Shown in pieces: positions 1 through 11,939 of a DNA stretch of 64,000 nt. A program made the position numbers and the translations under genes. The notes under the pieces were generated by a model. It saw only the letters and a program-made list of their open reading frames with translations. It ran no database searches and was not told the origin of the DNA. Origin of the DNA: Aselliscus stoliczkanus (Eukaryota; Chordata; Mammalia; Chiroptera; Hipposideridae); contig CM066730.1 of NCBI GenBank assembly GCA_033961575.1, forward strand, positions 119,997,523 to 120,061,522, given 5' to 3'. The first letter of the stretch is position 1; every line of letters starts with the position of its first letter.

Positions 1-433
1 AAAGGCTGCCTGAAAAAGTTGGACGACCTGAACTTTTCGCCAACAGTTCATGGTTCTTACATCATGACAATGCACCACCTCACATGGCACTGTCTGTGAG
101 GGTGTTTCTAGCCAGTAAACAAAAACTGTATTGGAACATCCTCCCTGCTCCCCTGATCTGGCCCCCAATGACTTCTTTCTTTACCTAAAGATAAAAGAAA
201 TATTGAAAGGAAGACATTTTGATGACATTCAGGACTTGAAGGGTAATACAATGACAGCTCTGATGAACATTCCAGAAAGAGTTCCAAAATTGCTTTGAAG
301 GGTGGACTAGGTGCTGGCATTTTTGCATAGCTTTCCAAAGGGACTACTTAGAATGTGACCATGGTGATACTCAGCAGTGAGGTATGTAGCAATTTTTCTA
401 GGATGAGTTTGTCGACTTAATTGTCATACCTCG
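1..433 (+). mobile_element. 3' part of a mariner transposon (family A)
   Basis: This is the distal part of a mariner element whose 5' part lies before the window. The plus strand still reads as the transposase C-terminal half. A HHDNAPPH motif near 60-80 carries the second catalytic Asp of the DDD triad, and a degenerate stretch near 150-180 corresponds to the usual PDLAPxDFF region. Frame breaks and stops interrupt it, so it is dead. The 3' terminal inverted repeat ends at CATACCTCG (425-433), followed by the expected TA target duplication (434-435). The same family recurs at 52445-53005, where both ends are present. Mariner transposase cuts and pastes the element at TA sites. The superfamily is well supported; the exact subfamily is not determined. 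Confidence 0.9.
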
Positions 434-435
434 TA

Positions 436-636
436 TATACATATACATACACGTATGTATTTTGGTTTCAGTAGACACAGTTTCATGGGTACTATTAACA
501 CCTAGAGAATAATTTAATTTATGCACTGTGAGTTCATTGCTGATATTTTTCTGCAATGAAACTGATTCTGAGAAAAATGTTAGTTTTAGTATATCACACA
601 GGTTCATTTTTATTCTGTATTTCACATTAATAAATA
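436..636. other. AT-rich sequence, nothing recognised
   Basis: Low-GC sequence between two DNA transposons. I see no motif, exon or repeat that I can name. Confidence 0.5.
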
Positions 637-869
637 GAGGATGCCATAAAATGTATATGCATTTTAAGAAAGGAAAAAACTGTATTAAAATTGTAATACT
701 CAATATATACCAGTAACAAAAAATTAATACAAGTCATGTTGGACTTCTGCAATTACAAGAGGTGCTCAAAGTGGTTGCTATCAGCTTCCAGACACTTCTG
801 ATTACGGCAAACTACTGCTTGAGCAACGTTGACCAAAGTGTCCACTTCTAAACATTTTTTGGCACCCCC
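637..869 (-). mobile_element. Miniature Tc1/mariner-type element (family C) keeping a transposase tail
   Basis: The 233-bp element has imperfect terminal inverted repeats. The left end reads GAGGATGCCATAAAATGT; the right end, read on the minus strand, starts GGGGGTGCCAAAAAATGT. Minus-strand codons at 866-753 are open for 37 residues and end in NHFEHLL plus a stop, which resembles the C-terminal tail of Tc1/mariner (IS630-type) transposases. The arrangement looks like an internal deletion joining the 5' repeat straight to the last part of the transposase gene, followed by about 90 bp of 3' untranslated sequence. Flanking TA duplications are decayed. It cannot encode an active enzyme and would have depended on an autonomous relative. 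Confidence 0.7.
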
Positions 870-965
870 AGTGTATGTATACATATAGCAATACAGACAA
901 TTCGTAGAATTCAGTTTTAACAAAAAGTTGTTTCATTTTATTTTTTGTTTTTATTTTATTTTATT

Positions 966-1129
966 GGAGAACAGCCACGGTCATTGGTTACACATTGCTT
1001 TCATGCTACAATGGCATAGTTGACTCTTTTAAGAAGGACACAGATCACAGTAGCCCATGCTGAGATTGACCCGACAAACTTGGTGTTATCAACACCACAC
1101 TCTAACCAACTGAGCTAACTGGTCACCCC
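966..1129 (-). mobile_element. tRNA-Ile-like SINE, antisense
   Basis: Read on the minus strand, the 5' head GTTAGCTCAGTTGGTTAGAG is a pol III box A context. It continues as a tRNA-like arm with a GATAACACC loop, close to tRNA-Ile, followed by a degenerate box B and a unique body ending in an A-rich (AATAAAAT-type) tail. A 15-bp direct repeat made of TTATTTTATT units flanks it (951-965 and 1130-1144) and is consistent with a target-site duplication, although that sequence is of low complexity. This SINE differs from the GGCCGGCC-headed SINEs elsewhere in the window and is probably older. Confidence 0.8.
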
Positions 1130-1144
1130 TTATTTTATTTTATT

Positions 1145-2151
1145 ATGCAGTATTATATCAAAATAGTAACTAAAAAATTATTTTTTGTTCTCATATAAAT
1201 AATGTGCAAAATAAAAGGATAAAAGAAACATTTACCTAATGTTATATTGGTGTAGATACAGAATTCTTTATCAAGAAAAGTTACTATTTATTACATCATT
1301 GTATCAACACAATATTTTTGACAAATGGACATTTATTTGTTTAAGCAATCTTTATATTTTCTTCCAACTTTCTAAGTATTTACACAGTCCTTAACTTGAG
1401 CAGGCATTTTATACTAACTTTATTTTACTGGAAATATTTCCCCATTGCATTATGGACTTTGTTTTTACTTGGATTTGTTTATGATACTTTTTACATAATT
1501 TTCTGAATTTGTATCTATACACACACATACACCAATATATAGATTTAAAATGCTGGTCAAATCAAACAGTTCTTTGGGCTAATTTAACTAGATTATTCTG
1601 TTATAATAATGGAATTTCTTGGTCTTAAATTATAGAATTCATTGACTTTTTCCCCTTTAATCTAATTTAACAAGTGTTTATTGATTAACTACTTTATACT
1701 TGAAATGATATACTTTCTGTTTTTTGTGATCTGGTTGTATTTTTCCACTTAATCTTACCATTAGGTTTTCTAAGATGAACTTTTTATTCAAATAGCTAAC
1801 TTGTTGAAAATTTAAAATTTAAAAATAATTATTGATTAATAGCCCTTGTCTAGATAATTCAAACATCTTAAATTTGTGGTTTAAATAAAATAATAGGGTT
1901 TCAAATAATTGGATAAACTAAAAAAAAACAACAGAAAATTTCATACGTTAAAATCTCCACCCTACAAATATAATCATTTTGCTTGCATATAACATAACTA
2001 GTTTGAAAATTTATGTTACTTCCTTTTAAAAGTTTCTCTCTTTAGTTTCTATTTGTTAACCATACCATGTGCATATCACAATATTTTATAATCATTTTAT
2101 TAATCTATATAAAAATTATAATGACTTCCATGTAAATTTCTGTTTTATTTC
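1145..2151. other. AT-rich unique sequence, no gene seen
   Basis: About 1 kb of strongly AT-rich sequence with short A and T runs. I see no open frame of interest, no splice-bounded exon and no nameable repeat. Confidence 0.5.
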
Positions 2152-2211
2152 TTTTTTTTTTGAAGACAGTATCACTGGCCCTCATATGTGGGACAGAACT
2201 GGGGCCACTGT
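2152..2211 (-). mobile_element. Truncated copy of the short tRNA-derived SINE, antisense
   Basis: A T-run is followed by GACAGTATCACTGGCCCTC, ATATGTGGGAC and a degenerate box B region, matching the 3' half of the SINEs at 33313-33424 and 23054-23165 in reverse orientation. The tRNA-like 5' head (box A) is missing after 2211. Short ATTTCTTT repeats flank it and may be a target duplication. Confidence 0.7.
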
Positions 2212-2372
2212 TGATTTCTTTAGAGTCAGAAAAAGTTATTAATTATCAGAAATATAATTTCTGTAACTATGTATATTTTCTGTAATATAATTGGCTGTAA
2301 CTGTGACAAGTCTTTGAAAGTAGAAATTATATGGAGGAAAAGTTATATGGCAATGATTAATGCACAGATAAT

Positions 2373-2508
2373 TTTTTTTCTTTTTTTTTTTGAGCTGAGC
2401 CATCTCAGCGGCAGCTCAGCTCTGGCCAGGAATCAAATCAGCGACCCTGTTGCTCAGAGTTCGCACTCTTGAGTGAGCTCTTAACCAACTGAGCCACTTG
2501 GCCGGCCC
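2373..2508 (-). mobile_element. tRNA-derived SINE of the dimer-like type, antisense
   Basis: The minus strand starts GGGGCCGGCCAAGTGGCTCA (box A), runs through a box B-like region, and ends with GATGGCTCAGCTC before an A/T-rich tail. The 10-bp target duplication CACAGATAAT is exact on both sides (2363-2372 and 2509-2518). The 3' GATGGCTCAGCT resembles a second box A, as if the element were a truncated tRNA dimer. Relatives lie at 12835-13023 and 51776-51927. Confidence 0.88.
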
Positions 2509-2518
2509 CACAGATAAT

Positions 2519-3314
2519 GTTTTAAGATCTAGATTTATCTTTCTCCATGGCAGTATATGTCAAAATATTTATATATGTTACATATACACACACCTGCACA
2601 GACACACATAAATTTATATATGAGTGCTTAAAATTTTTGGTCATTTCAATTGTTTAAACAATAACAGAAACAAAGTGGAAAATAACCTTCCAAAAATTAT
2701 ATGGAAATAATTTCCTCCAGTAATATTTCTAGAAGAACAAAATAGCAACAAAAATATTTCTAAGGGTAATAATACTGAAACTTTTTCTGTAGCAAAAATA
2801 TCAAGATACACCTTTCTTAATGAGAGGAGGAATCAAATGGTCTGAAATATCTAACCAAAGCAAATGGCTTAAATGAGCACATATTGATTAATAAAAATGA
2901 AAAATTCACCCCCCACAAAATCACCATTACTGATAAAGAGGAACATTAGTAACCTTCCATATTTAGGACCTCAGTCAGAAGGAGCTTGAGCTTGGTTTCC
3001 CACTCAGTGCTAAAGAGTCTAGTGATATAATTGTCATTGAATCTGATGTCCTTTTCAAATATGAGGTGAATTTGAAATGCAAATCAGAATTTATTGAATC
3101 TTTTATGACACAATGAAAGAATTAAAGAACTCTGGTTTATGATGAGAAAGAAAGAATGATAATTAGGTAAGAGCTATGTTTTTAGCAAAGTAAAAAAACA
3201 AAATAAGGAATAAAATCAGATTTTGGGGAGATTCATTTTAATGTGTAAGCAGATCTTTTTACTAATATGAGGCAGTTAAAAAATTTTTTTGTTAAATTGT
3301 CTTGTAGGGATCTG
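2519..3314. other. AT-rich unique sequence, no gene seen
   Basis: AT-rich sequence between a SINE and a mariner. It contains a short CA-rich patch near 2585-2610. Nothing else is recognisable. Confidence 0.5.
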
Positions 3315-4598
3315 TTGGGTTGTCGGAAAAGTCATGACTTGTGTTTGCAACAGATGGCATTAGTTCATTTTTGGAAGTACTAGAGTCATTTGCATCTCTG
3401 TTATATGTTATTTGACAGCAGACAGTTCTAGCTTTATTCTAAAAAAAATTGAGTGATTTGGTTGAGTTTTGGAGATTTTACAACAAGTTGAAGATGGAAG
3501 ACCAAGCTGTGCATTTTTGCCATATTTTACTGTTTTACTTCCATAAAGGGAAGAACGAACGTCAAGCTTGTGAAAAGTTGCATAAAGTTTACGGTGAAAA
3601 TGCTCTACAAGAACGTCAGTGCCAACAATGGTTCACAAAATTCCGTGCTGGTGATTTTGTTCTCAACAACGCTCCCAAGTCAGGGAGGTATCCCGGGGTT
3701 GATGACGACAAAATAAAGGCATTGATCGAGTCAAACCCACATTACATGACACGGGAGATTGCAGAAACATTAAACATCCATCATTCAAGTGTTCACAACC
3801 ACCTGAAGAAGCTGGGATACATAAGCAGGTTCGATATTTGGGTTCCACATGAACTCAAAGAAGTTCATTGGATGGCGAGTATAAACATCTGCAATATGCT
3901 CAGTAACCGCAAGGAAAACGATCCTTTTCTGAAGCGACTGATAACTGGTGATGAGAAGTGGATTGTTTACAACAATGTGGTGTGCAAACGGTCTTGGTCC
4001 TGACATGATGATTTGCCTCAAATGACATCGAAAGCAGACATTCATCAGAGGAAGGTTATGCTCTCAGTGTGGTGGGATTTTTAAAGGTGTCATGTTTTTT
4101 AAGCTCCTACCAAGGAACCAAATAATCAATTCAAATGTGTACTGTCAGCAATTGGACAGTTTGAATGAATCCATCATCCAGAAACGTTCAGAGCTCGTTA
4201 ATTGTAAAGGAGCTGTGTTCCATCATGACAACACGAGACCACACACAAGTTTGATCATCCATCAATAATTACTGGAGCTTGGATGAGATGTATTGCCACA
4301 CCCACCATACTTGCCTGACCTTGTGCCATAAGACTTCTGCTTGTTTCACTCTCTTCAAAACTCCTTGCATGGACTGACATTTAATTCATATAAAGCTGTA
4401 AATAAACAGCTTGTTCAGTTTTTTGCAAATAAAGACAGATCCTTCTATGAATGAGGAATTATGAAGCTCACTGAAAGATGGCAAAAGATTAGTGAACAAA
4501 ATGGGCAATATATCATTGATTGATCTTTGTTCTTTATATAAATAAATGACCTTTGAAAAACATAGACAAAATACGTCATGACTTTTCTGACAACTCAA
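3315..4598 (+). mobile_element. Near full-length mariner transposon (family B)
   Basis: The element is about 1.28 kb, the usual size for a mariner. The left end reads TTGGGTTGTCGGAAAAGTCA and the right end is its inverse with a few changes (ending CTGACAACTCAA). A TA follows the right end (4599-4600); the left TA is mutated to TG. A single degraded transposase gene occupies the middle (see 3494-4523). Residue patterns such as GKNERQACEKL and WVPHELKE resemble the insect-type mellifera group of mariners more than human Hsmar1; that subfamily call is from memory. The 79-bp MITE at 30339-30417 shares both ends. Confidence 0.95.
3494..4523 (+). pseudogene. Mariner transposase pseudogene
   Basis: The start is taken at the ATG at 3494 (MEDQ...), which is the first ATG of this frame and lies where mariner transposases normally begin. 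The N-terminal paired helix-turn-helix DNA-binding region (HSSVHNHLKKLGY, about residues 95-107) and the linker WVPHELKE are visible. The catalytic core begins with TGDEKW (first Asp). A TGA at 4001-4003 ends the long frame after about 169 residues. Downstream frames still show HHDNTRPHT (second Asp) and PDLVP-stop-DF (third Asp, with TAA replacing the residue before it). The normal terminal stop is recognisable at 4521-4523. The overall span of about 343 codons matches the family. It is inactive because of stops and indels. Confidence 0.92.
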
Positions 4599-4600
4599 TA

Positions 4601-5455
4601 ATCATGCAAACATTTTCATACCTTCCCTTCATCCAAGCCACTTACTTAATGGGCTCAAATGAAATTCACCTATAAATCTTAAATACTTGAACCTCGCATT
4701 GTTGACAATGAAAACTGTGTGAATGTAAACACTACAAACAATAGTTGTAACCCTTACCTGTGTCAATAAAAAGTGGACATATCTCTTTTGGCTTCAGAGA
4801 ATTGAAGGAGCCTGACAGAGATATCCAAGAATCTATAATTCTATTCTGTGATGTAGGATTAAGACATAAAACATTTTGGAAACTCTGCATTATAGAGGAA
4901 AAACTATAATCCTGAACTTGTTGGACTCAATCCAAAATATTAGTGTGGAAGAATGTGTTTTATAATCTAAAGGTAGATATGGAGTCACCATTTAAGCAAC
5001 ATGGATTATTATTTTTAAACAGAAACAAAAGGAAAACAAACTAGATCTCTGTTGAAATAATGTGGCTCCCTGACTAGACCAGATCAAATAAAGGATTTCA
5101 TGAGCAGGGACTAATTAGCTCTTTGGATTATGTGCAGCATTAATTGTGACATTTGTGGAGCATGTATTACATGTGAAATATAGGCACAGGAAATATAGCA
5201 CATGCTCCCAGCTTATACTTATCTTTGTGTGTGTGTGCATAAGAAATGTTTAGATAATAACATGTCTTAGACATATTTTTTTGAGGTAAAGCATCAACAT
5301 AAGTTCTAAGAAGAGAGAGATCACCTTGAACTGATTTTCAGTTGTGCCATCAAGAAAATATTGAATTTACAAAGATATAACAGAAACATGAGATCGCGTC
5401 TGGCAAGGAATGTAATATGTTAAAAGTAAAAAGATTGAATAACAGTATTAGGTTG
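4601..5455. other. AT-rich unique sequence, no gene seen
   Basis: AT-rich non-repetitive sequence. No exon-like open frame or repeat is recognised. Confidence 0.5.
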
Positions 5456-5479
5456 AATAATAATAATAATAATAATAAT
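5456..5479. repeat. (AAT)n microsatellite
   Basis: About eight consecutive AAT units, possibly grown from a poly-A-like seed next to the MIR fragment that follows. Confidence 0.9.
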
Positions 5480-5484
5480 TGTAA

Positions 5485-5660
5485 CAAACATTTATTGATT
5501 ATTTGTTTGAGACTCTGTTCTAAGCACTTTATATCTACTACCTCATTTCATCATCAATCTTTGTCTTATAAATGAAGAAACAAGAGTCACAGAGAGGTAT
5601 GTGACTTCCCTAGGAAGAAACTGAGAGCCAGACCATGTAATCTTGGAGCCAATTTACTTT
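5485..5660 (-). mobile_element. MIR-like SINE fragment, antisense
   Basis: The order of words matches antisense MIR: ACATTTATTGATTATTTG, then TCTAAGCACTTTATAT, then AAATGAAGAAACAAGAGTC and CAGAGAGGTATGTGACTT. In MIR these correspond to the tail and the conserved core (the complement of TCACTTAACCTCTCTG). It is diverged, as expected for a repeat predating placental mammals. Confidence 0.65.
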
Positions 5661-8494
5661 CTTGGTTGAAATGACCAGATGTAAAACTGTTGATTGTGGG
5701 AAACAATCAACTTAGTGCTGACTCAGTATAGACATCTTAGTTGGTTTTATTAACTAATGTCAGGTATACCATACTCTATTTTAAAATCAGATTATTGGAT
5801 TTTTCTATCTTTGTCTTAGGAATCTTTAATTCCCATATTTGTGACAATAATTTATTGGTCATGTGGCCAAATGTGAACAGTGCATAGCCAAATGAAACAT
5901 TATTCTGTAGTAACTTAGTTTAGTTGTATATTTTACCAAATTTCTTTACTGTCCCAAAACAAATAAAGTTGGTCAACTCATAAAAAAATATCATATAGAT
6001 AAGGTTTGAAATGACCAGATGTACAACTAGAAAAATGCAAAAAAAGTCTCAATGTGTGGACAGAGTCTAAATGTGGAAAACCATTACACACTAAAATTTA
6101 AGGCCAACTTACAAATTCTCTTCCTAAATTAAAACCCAAATTAATATTACAAAGTCATTATACTATAGAGCTGGATATAAATTTAATTAATTGATGTTAG
6201 AAATATTATACAATTTAATAGAATTATTTTGCTAATAGGTTTTCAATTGAGATTTCTGACTATAAAATAAGTGATTTTGATGGACTTTTTTGAGAGAATC
6301 TTAATAGATCCAGTTAATATACATTATTTATGCTCAGCAATGTTCATTATTATGCACATGTGCCCCAAAGCTTAGACAAAGGGTAAGGATTGAAAAAAAA
6401 AATTAAAATAATAAATTAAATTAAATTAGATTAGAGCCACATGTTTCTTTTTGGAGCGGGGGTGGAGAGGCACAATTATGTGACTATGGGTTACTTCATA
6501 TATTAAGCTTGCGTCTGGTTCCAGGTAATCTTATGATTAAAGTCCTATTCCCTAAATAGTCTAGGACAGTCTCTAGTGACATGCAGAGAAGGCAATAGAT
6601 GGAGACTTAAATTCAGCAGACCCTCAAGAATCTTAAACATCCCATGCAGCCCTTAATATAGCTAGCTGTGAGGTGTCTAACAGTTTAAAGGGACCCATTA
6701 TCCTGTGCTTTGGAGAGGTGTTCAGTACAACACTAGACAATTAAGATCATCGTACAAGGGTTATTTGAGGCTCTTCACAATCCCATACATGAAAAATTTA
6801 TGGACCAACCAGAATTATTATCTTTTCCAAGAGGTTGTCTGGAAAAGAGATTAAGAGAAACAATATACTTCTCTATCTACCTTTCTCTTGATCATTTATT
6901 GTAAAGAAAGAAGGGAGAAAGAACATGTCTGAAATGCAATGTGAAATTTATTATTTTTTTAATCTGCTCTTACGGATTTCCTTCCAATCATTTCTTGACT
7001 CTATGATTATGTATTATGACAATGTCATAATACCAATTTTTTGATGGAATGTCAGAAACATTTTACAAGTCTGTGGTTCCCTGAAAACTCAAGTGCTTTT
7101 AACTCCATAAAGTTATTATAATAGGCTTTATTCTTTTTTTAAAAAAAATGACTGTCAGAGGGACCTACCATTATCTTGACACTTATATTTGAGAAACCTT
7201 TGCTGAAGCTTTTATACACCTTCATGGCAACACTCAATGTCTAGGCCTTTTGTGACTTCCTTTTTCTGCTTCTCATTATGTCTATCCAGTTGAATGTTTT
7301 GTCTGTTTTGATCAGCAAGGTTAGAAGTGAGCTGAATTCTGAACATCCTTTGCACAGTTTCTCATTTCAACTTAGAAAATATTTACTGAAGCACTGGACG
7401 CATAAAAATGAAGTGGATTTAGATATTTTGTTGATGTAATGGAAGAGGAAGTATGGCCTGTTTTTACTATATCCAAAACATTTAGAAGTACAAGCAGAGA
7501 AATATTTCTCTATCATTAGAATTTAATAGATGTCATGTTCTTCTGTCATACAGAAAATTTGTCATAGGTTTTATCTGCAATAAAAGCTATGCCAGTGATG
7601 CCACATAATACATTTGTAAAGGTTAGAGATATTTTAACCTTCATCTGTGACCAGAATTATATTAGTAAGTAACCTACTGAAACACCAATAGCAGATTAGG
7701 AAGAACGTAAAAATTTTCTAAAGATATTAATGCAAAACAGCATAGGAATGTACACATTGTAACACAAAAAGGTCACTTTGAATAATGTCCTTGAAATAAT
7801 AAATGTACTACATAAGTAAAAAAATATATAATTAAAAATTCCATCAATCTCATGTCCTTGTCACAGATTTGTGTTTTTAAAGTCCAGAGAGATTATGCTG
7901 TTGTATTGGTTAGACTCTCACAAAGGCCTGTGAAAACATAACAGCCACATTACTTTAATGACTTCCTTTGTGAAATGCGTAGTTACAATCCATGCATAAT
8001 GAACAGTGAATTCTCAGTAATACAGCTTTTACTTGTATGAATTTCAATGTTCAAAATGTATATAATTCCCTATTTTTAAAAATTCTGCTAATTAGGAAAA
8101 CAAATATAGAAATAAATATTTGTAATTGGATGTACCGTTTCTGGGAAAATTAAAGTTGCTGACATTCACTTTTGGAAAATGGTTAATATCTCGTCTTCTT
8201 TCTATTTATATTTCCTGGTGTGACTTTCTGGACAGAATCTACTTTCTCCTTTAATTGCATATTATATTATATTTTTATATTAATAGCTGAATCAGGTGCT
8301 ACAGCTTCTTGCTGTAGCAATTGCTGAGCAGCTACAGAACATATATTTAAGTCCTATACTCAGAATTGAATTACAAGAGAACTACAGTGAAGAACTAGCT
8401 GGAACAATGAAGTGCACTTTTAGATTTTCTTTCCCATTGGATGTACACAAAAAAACACAGGTTCTATTTAGAAAAATCCAAGTAAAATTTTAGC
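5661..8494. other. Long AT-rich stretch, no gene seen
   Basis: Nearly 3 kb of AT-rich sequence. A short AATTA-type low-complexity patch lies at about 6399-6430. I find no splice-bounded exon, no coding periodicity I can recognise and no nameable transposon; old, fully decayed repeats may be hidden here. Confidence 0.45.
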
Positions 8495-8515
8495 TTTTTT
8501 TTTTTTTTTTTTTTT
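8495..8515. repeat. T21 homopolymer
   Basis: An uninterrupted run of 21 T. It could be the tail of an antisense retroelement, but no body or target duplication is recognisable beside it. Confidence 0.8.
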
Positions 8516-9300
8516 GGCATACCCCAGACAATGGAATTGTTCAAACAACTGAATGCCTTTTTCAAGGCTCAAGCTAGCTTCTGGTCATTTCATTCTGAAG
8601 CACGGCATGTATTTTGAATACAAGATGATTTAATTTGGTTGGTTTAATCCACAGTTTCAACCTTTGCCTTTTCTTTTAAAACAAGTTTTATAAAAGCATC
8701 TGCAGAAGCCTTGTTTTGATTACCCTTTATCCGTCAGCCTTAGATCAGTATCAGTTTTTTCCCCCCTCGCTCATAATCCATTATAGAATATACTGTAGAT
8801 TTCTACAGCATGACCAAAACTCCACATTATGTTTGCAATTTTCCATAAGATTTGTATAGTATAGAGTAAAAATGTTTGCCTTAAGAGACATCTGCTATAA
8901 ATAAAATGACAGTGTAAATTTCCAAGAGAGCTGCACAAATGCTGTAAAGGCTCAAAACATGAGCCTTTCTAGAGCCAGTTTCAGCACTTAGTGATTTTCC
9001 AATGGGTCAACAATTTTCACCTCAGTGTTCTTGAACCCCCACCAAACTCCTGATTCTCCCAACCTCCCTTCTAGCCCTAGAAAATTGCAATGAAATTAGT
9101 CTGTAATACTTTCAACGCCCTTGCAGATCAGTTTTCATTCTCAGGGAAACATGTGAATGGCATTAAAATATGCTTCCCACTCTCACAAAATATTTCCTCA
9201 AAATACTTTTGAAACTCAAACCAGTCATTTCATATTCTGATAGTATCTTTATTGAATAGCATCAGCTAGCTGGAAAGGGTCAGCCATCCTGGTCAGTGAA
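8516..9300. other. Repeat-poor block, candidate conserved non-coding sequence
   Basis: This block has more balanced composition and higher complexity than its surroundings and carries no repeat I recognise. It includes AT-rich homeodomain-type words (TTTAATTTGG, TTTAATCC) and several pyrimidine tracts. No long open frame. Calling it conserved is inference from its texture only. Confidence 0.25.
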
Positions 9301-10086
9301 ACATATTGTTTCAGAAGTTTCCAGAACTACCACTCATTAAAGCTCTGCCTCAGGAGAAATTTATTAAGGAGAACAGAGATAGGCTGGCATTTTTTTCTTT
9401 CACATTTTCTTGTTAATATTTTTAAAAAAACAAGTAACAGAGTCCCCATAATATGTTCTATTGAATGGCAGAATTTTTCATTTTTCCTAACGTGAAAATT
9501 TCTATAATGGTTGTGGTCAGAAACTGAGTTGAGAAAGTGATGAGTAAGAATGATGATGACAACCCAAAGATACATTGAAGTTCAGAGGCAGGCAAAGCCA
9601 CTTTATTAAAAATGGTAATTGAAGAATATAAAAAAAATAAAAGCTTGTTTAAAAACTCCTCATTGATGCCAATTTATATTTTTTTAATATAGAAAGTGAA
9701 ATCAGAGCATCAAATACTAATTTAAATTCAAAATATAAAATTCTATAACATAGCAAATATATTCAAGCTTTGACTTTAATAAGGCTTCAGGGGTTGATGA
9801 AGAAAAATGTAAATTAAAGCTCATTACTTTTCAGATAGCAAGAAAAGAAATAGCAAATTGTGTGAATATGTCTTCATTTATTTACTGTATATCTAGTATG
9901 GAAGTACTTTTCAGTATTTATTAGAAATATATTTTAGAATGCTTTTTCATTATAATACCCAAAGGCAAAATTATTTTATTGGAGAATTGATTTGCTATCA
10001 AATAAAATAATGATAAGAGTTTTAAAGGTCTAAACTATTCAAATGATAGAAATTTAGCTCACAAACATTACCAGATGTGTTACAAT
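9301..10086. other. AT-rich sequence, no gene seen
   Basis: Unique AT-rich sequence with no identified feature. Confidence 0.45.
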
Positions 10087-10122
10087 TGTGTGTGTATGTG
10101 TGTATGTGTGTGTGTGTGTGTA
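10087..10122. repeat. (TG)n microsatellite
   Basis: TG repeat interrupted by three TA steps (TGTATGTGTGTATG pattern), about 36 bp. Such tracts are usually length-polymorphic. Confidence 0.9.
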
Positions 10123-11769
10123 TACTTAAAAAAAAACAACTTTCCATACTTGCTGTTCTCAAAAATGACTCTTTATACTTTGTAGCAATGGGGGAAATGT
10201 TAGGCTGCCCTTTTTTCAGACAGCAAGTGCCTAGCACACACAGAAATTACATAAATTGTTATGACTATCAAAACCAATTACCTTTTTCTTTTTATTTTTT
10301 TTACAGAATACTTCCCCCTCTTATAAATGGTTTAATTTTCCCTCACCTTTTTGAGTCCTTTATCTTCTCCAATGTCCTACCCTGCAATATGTGTGAAATT
10401 TTATCAAAAGCTTTCTGATATTACCATAAATTACTGTGTAAGCAGAGCTATTGCTTATCTGTCAAGGGGGCTTTTTTCCCTTTCTTTAGCAATTTTCTCT
10501 ATTTCTATATGTGTGAAAGGTTTTTCCTGCTATTTCTTACCAAGGGCTGTACCTTAAAGGCTTTAACTTTCAGTAAGGAGATACAGTAGAAACCTGTTCA
10601 TAGAATAACCTCGTGACACCATAAAGGGGCAAGAAAATCATTTTATTTCCTCTATTCTTTCTCTATGGTGCAATATACTCCTATGTTAAATACAAAATAT
10701 GCATTTCTTTATTGTGTTTAATGTATTTTCTACACTTTTGGTTCATTTGGTTGTATATTTTGCAAGTAATGACTATTTACTATTTTTCCAGTTTTTAAAT
10801 GGCTTACAATATGTTTGATTAGTGTAACATGGTAAATGTTAATCTTTTGATACGAATATTTCACAAGGCTCTATTGTACCTGAATAGTCATACTTTTTGA
10901 CAACCATGCAATTATCTTTTCTATTGTGAGTTTTCTTAAAAAACATTCAAGGTTAATTGGGTGGATATTACACTTCGGAAAGAAGCTATGATCATATCCT
11001 ATTATGGACTGTATAATCTGGAAAGAGGATGAAGGCAGAGATGGAAGGAAATTCCTATTTTGGGCAGTGTGAGGAAAATGTCATTTTGAAGATCCAGATG
11101 TTGAGGACTATCATTATAACAGAATACCTAGAAACTACTTTAAAGAAGAAAATCATAAAGCCCTTTGTGATGTGCCTGGGAGGCTCATCAGTTGGCTAGA
11201 ATTCTCTATTTCACATTCAATGACTTGCCCTGACATATCTCTCCCTTTATATAAATGCCACCACAAATGTATTTAAAAATCCTTCACAAAAATTAGAAAA
11301 CCCATCCTTCCTTCTAGAGCACATGCATACTAGCCTCACCAATGGATGAAAAAGTGAAATAGCATGGGTGTGTCTCTGAATTTATCCATATCGAGATCTA
11401 TGCAATAATGTAGAAAATATTCAGCAAAAGACTGTGTATGTCAACAGTGATCAAATGTTTTCAAATGCAACAGCAAAGATCATAAACAAGGATGACAAAC
11501 AAACCCCTCAAGCTATCAAGCTTCCTTCTTGAATGGAAATTTTCTTCTCAGCACAACTACTACTACATACAAATCCTTCCCTCTGATCACACAGCCAGTG
11601 CCACCTCTGCATACGGTGAGAGGAAATATACGTAGGCCAGCATGTCTTGTGATAGCTCTTCTTTTATCATGTTATTTCCCTTATATATTTAATGCCTGTG
11701 GTGAGAGTAAATTGAGAGTGCTGCTTCTGGGAATGATCCATTCTGGGAACTATACCTACAGATCCCAAG
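10123..11769. other. AT-rich sequence, no gene seen
   Basis: Unique sequence with T-rich and CT-rich patches near 10280-10550. Short open frames here look like composition artefacts. No exon is supported. Confidence 0.45.
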
Positions 11770-11900
11770 ATCTAGTTGTATGAGCTTGGACAGAAGGCAC
11801 ATATCTTGGGCGAGTCAGTTTCCCTATCTTCAAAATGGAAATAACAGAAACTACATCAGAGTGATTTTGTGAGGTAAAAAAGGATAATATACTTATCTAC
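11770..11900 (+). mobile_element. MIR-like SINE fragment
   Basis: The sense core is recognisable: a GAGCTTGGACA-type start, then GAGTCAGTTTCCCTATCTTC, AAAATGGAAATAA and GTGAGGTAAAA. This follows MIR order (cysteine-tRNA-derived SINE with the CORE region). Diverged. Confidence 0.6.
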
Positions 11901-11939
11901 TACCAAATTAGTAACTAAATGTATTTATTTATTAACTTA

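Noticed and set aside
966..1129. Functional tRNA-Ile gene
   Set aside because: The acceptor and T arms are degenerate, and it has a SINE body, an A/T-rich tail and flanking direct repeats.
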